The notes beneath the pieces were generated by a model. The model searched no databases. It saw only the letters and a program-made list of their open reading frames with translations, and was not told where the DNA came from. 46,608 nt of DNA, from positions 1-46,608 of the forward strand of contig JAIXYP010000021.1 of the NCBI GenBank assembly GCA_027490155.1, given 5' to 3'. Both the position numbers and the translations under genes were made by a program. Of this stretch, positions 42,701 to 46,608 are shown piece by piece; position 1 is the stretch's first letter; each line of letters starts with the position of its first letter. This DNA comes from Cytophagaceae bacterium. GTDB lineage: Bacteria; Bacteroidota; Bacteroidia; Cytophagales; Flexibacteraceae.

Positions 42701-45700
42701 ACATCTGCAGCCAATGCTGTTAGTGTTGTTTTTAGTTGTGACGAGCCAAATTCAGGTATTACAGCCAATGGGCAGCTCAACAATATAGGTGGCAATACCT
42801 TTGGCCGATTTACGGTTGCGGCCAACAAAGTGCTAACCCTATCAGGTACCACTCCATACGGTTTTTCTGGTGGAGATGTCGCTGACACCACCAACTTTGA
42901 TGCTTCTGCTACGGGTTGCACAGTTCGTTATGATAACAGCACTGGCAACCAAAATATTATGCCAGGTATCTACCAGAATGTTATCCTTGGTACCTCAGGT
43001 AGTACTACAGCTAGGTCAAAATTTTTGCCTGACGGCGATCAGGTCCAGGTCTTGGGCAACTTAGAAATCAGAGATGCTGCTACGCTCAACGATAACAGTA
43101 CAGCAACTGCTAGTAGTATGCTCATTTTAGGCTCCAAAACGCAAGCCTCAACCTCGCAACTCATTCTCAAATCTAGCCAAGGAAGTGCAGTTGTAGTAGG
43201 CGCTTCTCCTACTAGTAACAACAACGCTGCATCCCTTTGGGTACTGAGCAATGGAGATGTCTTTCCGAGGACCGTCGAGAATCCTTCGAGCTCAATACAA
43301 TTTGGTCGGATTTACTTTGATGCTTTTGGAGCAAATACAATCAACATCAACCGTGATCTTGTCGTTTCCAAAGGGATATATACATCAAAGATTTACTCTG
43401 GCAACGACGTCATCATTCAAAATCCGCTCAATACCACGACGTTCCTGAGTTCAAACACTACTCGTACAGGCATGGAGTTAGCTCTTGGGGGTACTAGCAC
43501 CAATGCTGGGGATGACATCACCTTAGGTAACTTTCGGGTTGGCAACACTTCGGTTAACACTAACAATCTCACGATTAGCCGGAACGTAAAATTTGCGGGT
43601 ACTGCGATCGGCAGTAATGCAAATGCCTCTGATGCAATGTTTGGGGTAACTCACAATAGCGTTGCGGGTACTGCCAATTCGTTGACTATCGGTGCTAATA
43701 CCGTCCTAGATGTTGACTTTAGCAACATCCCGGATGGACGTGGTAACATGGTGTTTTCATCAACTGCTACATTGCCAACCTTCAGTATGGCAACTACCAG
43801 TACAATCAGGATTACAGCGCCAAATCGTGCAGCTTGGCTTAATGGAGCTACAGGCTATACCTTAGCTGGGACAGTTGATTTCAATGGTGGCATTTTCACG
43901 ATGGCTGGTCCTCATACTTTCCAGGGTCGCATCCTGAACGTTAACCGTGTTACCTTATCAGGTGCTGTTGCTATCCAAGGCTTGGCCACCACCTCAAGCT
44001 CACTGCCCAATATCACCAAGACTGGCGATGGTGTCCTAACCTTGAGTGCGGCAGCAACTTTCTCAGGTAGTTTCGACTCTTTTTCGGGTGCTGATTTAGT
44101 TTTTGGTAATACCATTACCACCACACGTTCTATATCTGGTGTTTCTGGTAGTACCTTCTACACAGCCTTTGGTACTAATAATTCAGTTACAGGAGCAGGC
44201 TCCTTCAATCCTTTCAACTGGCGTCACCAACCAAGTGCTAACACCACAACCTTAGCAGTCAATGCCAACGTTGCTAATGATTTGTCAGTTGAGTCTGGTA
44301 CATTGACGGTTGGCAACTCTACCACTTCCCCAACCCTTACTGTAAGCAATGATGTTACGGTTCGCGGCGGTACATTAAATGCCAACACTACCGTCGGTAC
44401 AGGAGTCCTGACCCCAACGCTGATTGTTGATGGTAATTTATCCGTCCTGAGTGGTACCTTCTCTTTTGCTGGCTCATTTACATCTCCTAACCAAGTGGCG
44501 CCGGTAGTTAACTTGCGCATGGGTAATGGGGTAGCTGGTGCCAGAACGATTTCAGGTACGTTTGCCTCCATGCACAACCTGATCATTGGTGACAATGCAG
44601 GTGACGTCTTGACCAACACGGCAACCATTTCTAGCCTGACAGGTAACATCTCCAACACTGGTTCGATGACCTCTACTGCTGGTACGATCACTGTTGGTTC
44701 TACCGCTACCAACAACTCAAGCATCACGGCCAACACCATTGGTAGCAATCCTGGTCTTAACTTCTTCAACCTGACAGTAGGTAACAACAACACCAATGCC
44801 CAAGTGATCACGCTTGGTGCCGATGTTACAGTTGGCAATACCAACAATATCCAGATTAACAACACCTCTGGTGGTTTTGCGCTTAATGGTTTTCAACTGA
44901 CTGTCAATGGCCAAACAACTGGTACTGGTAGTTTCCGTGGCGATGTTAACGCTACCCCGGGTACTAGCCGCCTTGTATTGTCTGGATCTGCTGGAGCAAC
45001 AGGAACGTTCGGTTTTGCCTCTACACACCAAAATCTGCAGGCACTTACCCACAACAGGACAGCATTCAACCAACAATTAACCTCTAACTTGGTGATCACT
45101 GGGGCAGCTGGCAAAAAACCAAGCCTCAACCTACTTGCTGGTAATCTTGATGTCAGCAGCTCAAATGTGATTTCCTTCCAAGCGTCTGGTGCCCTAATCC
45201 GTCGAGGTGTTGGTTCTGTTACCGCTGCTGATATTGTTTCAACCAGCATGACCTCCGTCGGCTACGAATACACAGCCACAGCTACCGTTGGTGCTGGTAA
45301 CGAAGTCCTCACTGGCATTGCTGTCGATACCCTGACCATCAATGCACCTAGCGGAACTGTAACCGCCGCCGCTGCTATTGCCACCTCTGGCAAACTCCGT
45401 ATGACTAATGGTATCCTATCACTTGGTGCCATCAACTATACAGTAACCGATGCTAATCCGTTCATCACTGGCTCTAATAGCTTTGTAGATCAGTCTGGTA
45501 CTGGCCGCTTGACCCACTCTCGTGCTGCAGGCACCGCATCCGACTTTAACGGAACTTGGCCTATCGGTACTGGTTCTAGCTACAGCCCAGCAACCATCAG
45601 CGGTCTTGCTGCTACTGTATCTGGCACTCGTACCTTAAACGTCCTGCCAACTGCAAGTGCCAACCCGAACTTCCAAGTTGCTTCTTTAGGTCTTGCAAGG

Positions 45701-46608
45701 TTCTTTAGCTTTACCTCAACTAACATCACTACGCTGACTGCAGGTTCAGTTGCGTTTAGCTATGTGGATGCTGACATCAATGGCAACGAGGCCAACTACC
45801 CTAGCAATGTCTATTATTGGGATGGTGCCATCTGGACTCTAGCAGGTACACCTTCAGTAAATACGGGTGCAAATACCTTTACCGCTGGTGACCTCAATGG
45901 TCTAACAACGCTTAACGGTACGCAATGGTCAACTGGTGAGTTGCAAGCCTTCATCGTAGCCACTGTTTACAGCATTGCTGGTGGTGGTCTGTTCTCCGAC
46001 GGCTCTAAATGGGCTGATACCGAAGGTGGTGCAGCACGTGGTTCTGCGCCAACTGCCTCTGAGAAAATGGTTATTACCTCTGGCAATAACATCACCCTCA
46101 CAAACGGAGCTACATTATTAGCTACAGAAATTAGGTCTGGTGCAACCCTTACCCAAGATGGCGCAACTGGTGTTGATCTTGGTGGCCTTGGCGGTACCGG
46201 AACCCTCCGTCTTAATTCTGCTACTGCTCCTACCGCCATTTATACCAACTTTGTCTCTACCCTTGGCGGTACTGTTGACTACTATGGCACCACAGGTTTT
46301 GCCTTGCCAAACCTTACTACCTATCGTAACCTTACGGTTTCTAACACTGGTGGTGTTACGTCCTCGACTAATTTCACCCTTAATGGTGACCTGACAGTAA
46401 CGGGCAAGTTCCAGAATACACACGTTGTAACCCTCAATGCTGCCAGTGGTCTCATTGCTGGTACAGACTCTGTTCGTCTTCACAACAGTATTTTCCCAGT
46501 CAGTAAAACCTACGCCATTAGCAACACTGGCGGTGTTAACTTCTCTGGTACCACAACTGGTACAGGTATTCTGACCATGATCGCTGGTGGCAAAGTGGGT
46601 TATACCCA
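39764..46608 (+). CDS. Giant secreted Ser/Thr/Asn-rich beta-repeat surface protein, partial (runs off the right edge)
   Basis: At least 2,281 codons stay open from the ATG at 39764 to the last base, so the C terminus is missing. The start gives a signal peptide (MKTTLLSTYIRRTLCSMALL, cleaved after AFA before Q31); an in-frame ATG 27 codons upstream (39683) lacks one at the N terminus. The mature protein opens with YTWDGGGGGDTRWTTAANWS, a module common at the start of large Bacteroidota surface proteins. Shorter versions recur at about 42245 (AAAWGTAGNWVGSNIP) and about 45970 (GGGLFSDGSKWAD). Between them run hundreds of short strands of the type NLTVNASGTLT, typical of right-handed beta-helices. 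Two FPLG/WPIG...YSP domains are also present (about 41830 and 45560). An adhesin or biofilm role is likely; the missing end would show whether it has a sorting domain. Confidence 0.88.
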   Translation, partial: MKTTLLSTYIRRTLCSMALLLGLGSMSAFAQTTYTWDGGGGGDTRWTTAANWSSDVLPVSNVASIVVFPTGTTVTVLDVPTITLGALRTQGTANVTLKPATTAAAVLTLGNTGGGAFNPAVSVEASAKLTLVGRDNPSGADRDLTLTQLSNAAVSGTISGTLVIEQDDDVNYTGSGVLTTPTVGLLTFASASTLEWARDGGTLPIPSAFLVFDAASTLKVTGVRQNAPTTIATASTFGHFVWDCPNQVTSSTAFANNTTIRFNGDFTINHTGTGHFVLANGNNDGTILNVVGNMVIGSATVANKAVFNLRSNQSNRSNVNLNGNLTVNASGTLTASSSTTNVFTFGGNITGFTNTAMTVNSTGTIDLASQLYALAGTGGSFALATNANSLGVTVTWNAAGSRAMATNVGASCVLLPTVNCTLGTALSTAPGSLSSVTSTLTGTITFPSGQNITVEFGNLTMAAAGVLNMNQVGRTHSLNLSGQTNSVATVGNFQAGSSTVTFSGKVNTQQIPLGLTFNNLTIDGSPFVNNTTGSSGAGTVTVNGTLTLKSGSLNTGTFAVNNVVRTDGTVGSATIQPIGAGTYNLTYGIPTLVLNRNTGAEWSSNAAHVNNVTINTGAGNIVTMLSLRTLNGVLTFTSGYLNSGAFGNGVVFASTASHTGASNTSNIIGIGSGFVFRTGTTTTPFTNFEFPLGSIGTYTPVTVTNVAFTGATLTLGYRSTPNRSGLARPSTVNLNRSWVYTTSAGTLTSITSNFTYGASEATGTLTTVRGRSFVGSSWATPAAVGTITSTTLPGVQFTTIPTLPAEVTAGDANAFNITAANGVYILTAAAWGTAGNWVGSNIPTANNGTEHIMLVPSANITLSGNPVFNAASLSVSNGGGVTINGNAFTVQGDVVVNNQLNFGTVSTINGNIFIGTGGQLNFTSNQNINLSGTGNQTITNNGGSLSSSNIFICNAASGTRTVTFGGPNAYTIGGINIGGTSAANAVSVVFSCDEPNSGITANGQLNNIGGNTFGRFTVAANKVLTLSGTTPYGFSGGDVADTTNFDASATGCTVRYDNSTGNQNIMPGIYQNVILGTSGSTTARSKFLPDGDQVQVLGNLEIRDAATLNDNSTATASSMLILGSKTQASTSQLILKSSQGSAVVVGASPTSNNNAASLWVLSNGDVFPRTVENPSSSIQFGRIYFDAFGANTININRDLVVSKGIYTSKIYSGNDVIIQNPLNTTTFLSSNTTRTGMELALGGTSTNAGDDITLGNFRVGNTSVNTNNLTISRNVKFAGTAIGSNANASDAMFGVTHNSVAGTANSLTIGANTVLDVDFSNIPDGRGNMVFSSTATLPTFSMATTSTIRITAPNRAAWLNGATGYTLAGTVDFNGGIFTMAGPHTFQGRILNVNRVTLSGAVAIQGLATTSSSLPNITKTGDGVLTLSAAATFSGSFDSFSGADLVFGNTITTTRSISGVSGSTFYTAFGTNNSVTGAGSFNPFNWRHQPSANTTTLAVNANVANDLSVESGTLTVGNSTTSPTLTVSNDVTVRGGTLNANTTVGTGVLTPTLIVDGNLSVLSGTFSFAGSFTSPNQVAPVVNLRMGNGVAGARTISGTFASMHNLIIGDNAGDVLTNTATISSLTGNISNTGSMTSTAGTITVGSTATNNSSITANTIGSNPGLNFFNLTVGNNNTNAQVITLGADVTVGNTNNIQINNTSGGFALNGFQLTVNGQTTGTGSFRGDVNATPGTSRLVLSGSAGATGTFGFASTHQNLQALTHNRTAFNQQLTSNLVITGAAGKKPSLNLLAGNLDVSSSNVISFQASGALIRRGVGSVTAADIVSTSMTSVGYEYTATATVGAGNEVLTGIAVDTLTINAPSGTVTAAAAIATSGKLRMTNGILSLGAINYTVTDANPFITGSNSFVDQSGTGRLTHSRAAGTASDFNGTWPIGTGSSYSPATISGLAATVSGTRTLNVLPTASANPNFQVASLGLARFFSFTSTNITTLTAGSVAFSYVDADINGNEANYPSNVYYWDGAIWTLAGTPSVNTGANTFTAGDLNGLTTLNGTQWSTGELQAFIVATVYSIAGGGLFSDGSKWADTEGGAARGSAPTASEKMVITSGNNITLTNGATLLATEIRSGATLTQDGATGVDLGGLGGTGTLRLNSATAPTAIYTNFVSTLGGTVDYYGTTGFALPNLTTYRNLTVSNTGGVTSSTNFTLNGDLTVTGKFQNTHVVTLNAASGLIAGTDSVRLHNSIFPVSKTYAISNTGGVNFSGTTTGTGILTMIAGGKVGYT

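Noticed and set aside
44224-44865. 213-codon - strand frame, Val/Leu/Pro-rich
   Set aside because: It is the mirror image of the Thr/Asn/Gly-rich giant gene on the + strand, which has a signal peptide and unbroken coding logic.
1-46608. tRNA, rRNA or insertion sequences
   Set aside because: I saw no tRNA-like cloverleaf, rRNA sequence or transposase gene in the window.

Overview
The window is chromosomal DNA from a member of the Bacteroidota. Three things point there. Several intergenic regions carry the phylum's own promoter pattern, TTTG or TTG, then 16-20 bp, then TAnnTTTG (ahead of the tracrRNA, pyrE, the ars operon and a DUF2721 gene). Start codons are preceded by A-rich leaders instead of Shine-Dalgarno sites. 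The gene families also fit: a UMF1-type MFS protein, a CzcA-TolC fusion, and a giant Ser/Thr/Asn-rich surface protein with a WDGG...NW module. I cannot name the species.

Layout. (1) 1-4867 holds a compact type II-C CRISPR-Cas system. The trailing end of a CRISPR array (two 36-bp repeats visible, running off the left edge) and its terminator read on the + strand. They face cas9-cas1-cas2, which are overlapping genes on the - strand. A short tracrRNA gene with its own promoter and terminator sits just upstream of cas9 and is transcribed divergently. (2) 5169-11423 holds a UMF1 transporter, a secreted M28 peptidase, a carotenoid hydratase-like membrane protein, a CarH-like B12/light regulator and an acyl-CoA dehydrogenase. 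(3) 11424-12609 is an AT-rich scar with a truncated RHS/YD-repeat remnant and a small orphan membrane protein. (4) 12610-22990 is a metal-resistance block: an arsenic operon (arsR, arsI/cadI-like, arsC-like, acr3) read on the - strand, a family 2 glycosyltransferase, then a small His-rich protein, a CzcA permease fused to a TolC-type channel, and a CzcB-type lipoprotein adaptor. (5) 23039-39185 is mostly housekeeping and envelope genes: HDAC-family amidohydrolase, YdeI-like, DUF2721, CAP-domain protein, gamma-glutamyltransferase, a small putative outer-membrane barrel, subtilase, MBL-fold hydrolase, fumC, glutaryl-CoA dehydrogenase-like, lepA, NUDIX and pyrE. (6) From 39764 to the right edge, one giant secreted, beta-structured surface protein (over 2,280 residues) is still open where the window ends.

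How the parts work together. Cas9, Cas1, Cas2, the array and the tracrRNA form a complete-looking adaptive immunity locus. The tracrRNA anti-repeat matches the first 15-16 nt of the repeat, and this fixes the array's transcription direction. A Bacteroidota-like promoter box inside each repeat suggests that crRNAs could start from the repeats themselves, as known in Neisseria. The regulator beside the carotenoid gene keeps the W-x9-E-H signature of light-sensing adenosylcobalamin repressors, so light control of pigment synthesis is a reasonable hypothesis. The ars and czc blocks together give efflux of arsenite and divalent metals. All functional statements rest on motif recognition by eye; no database search was run.
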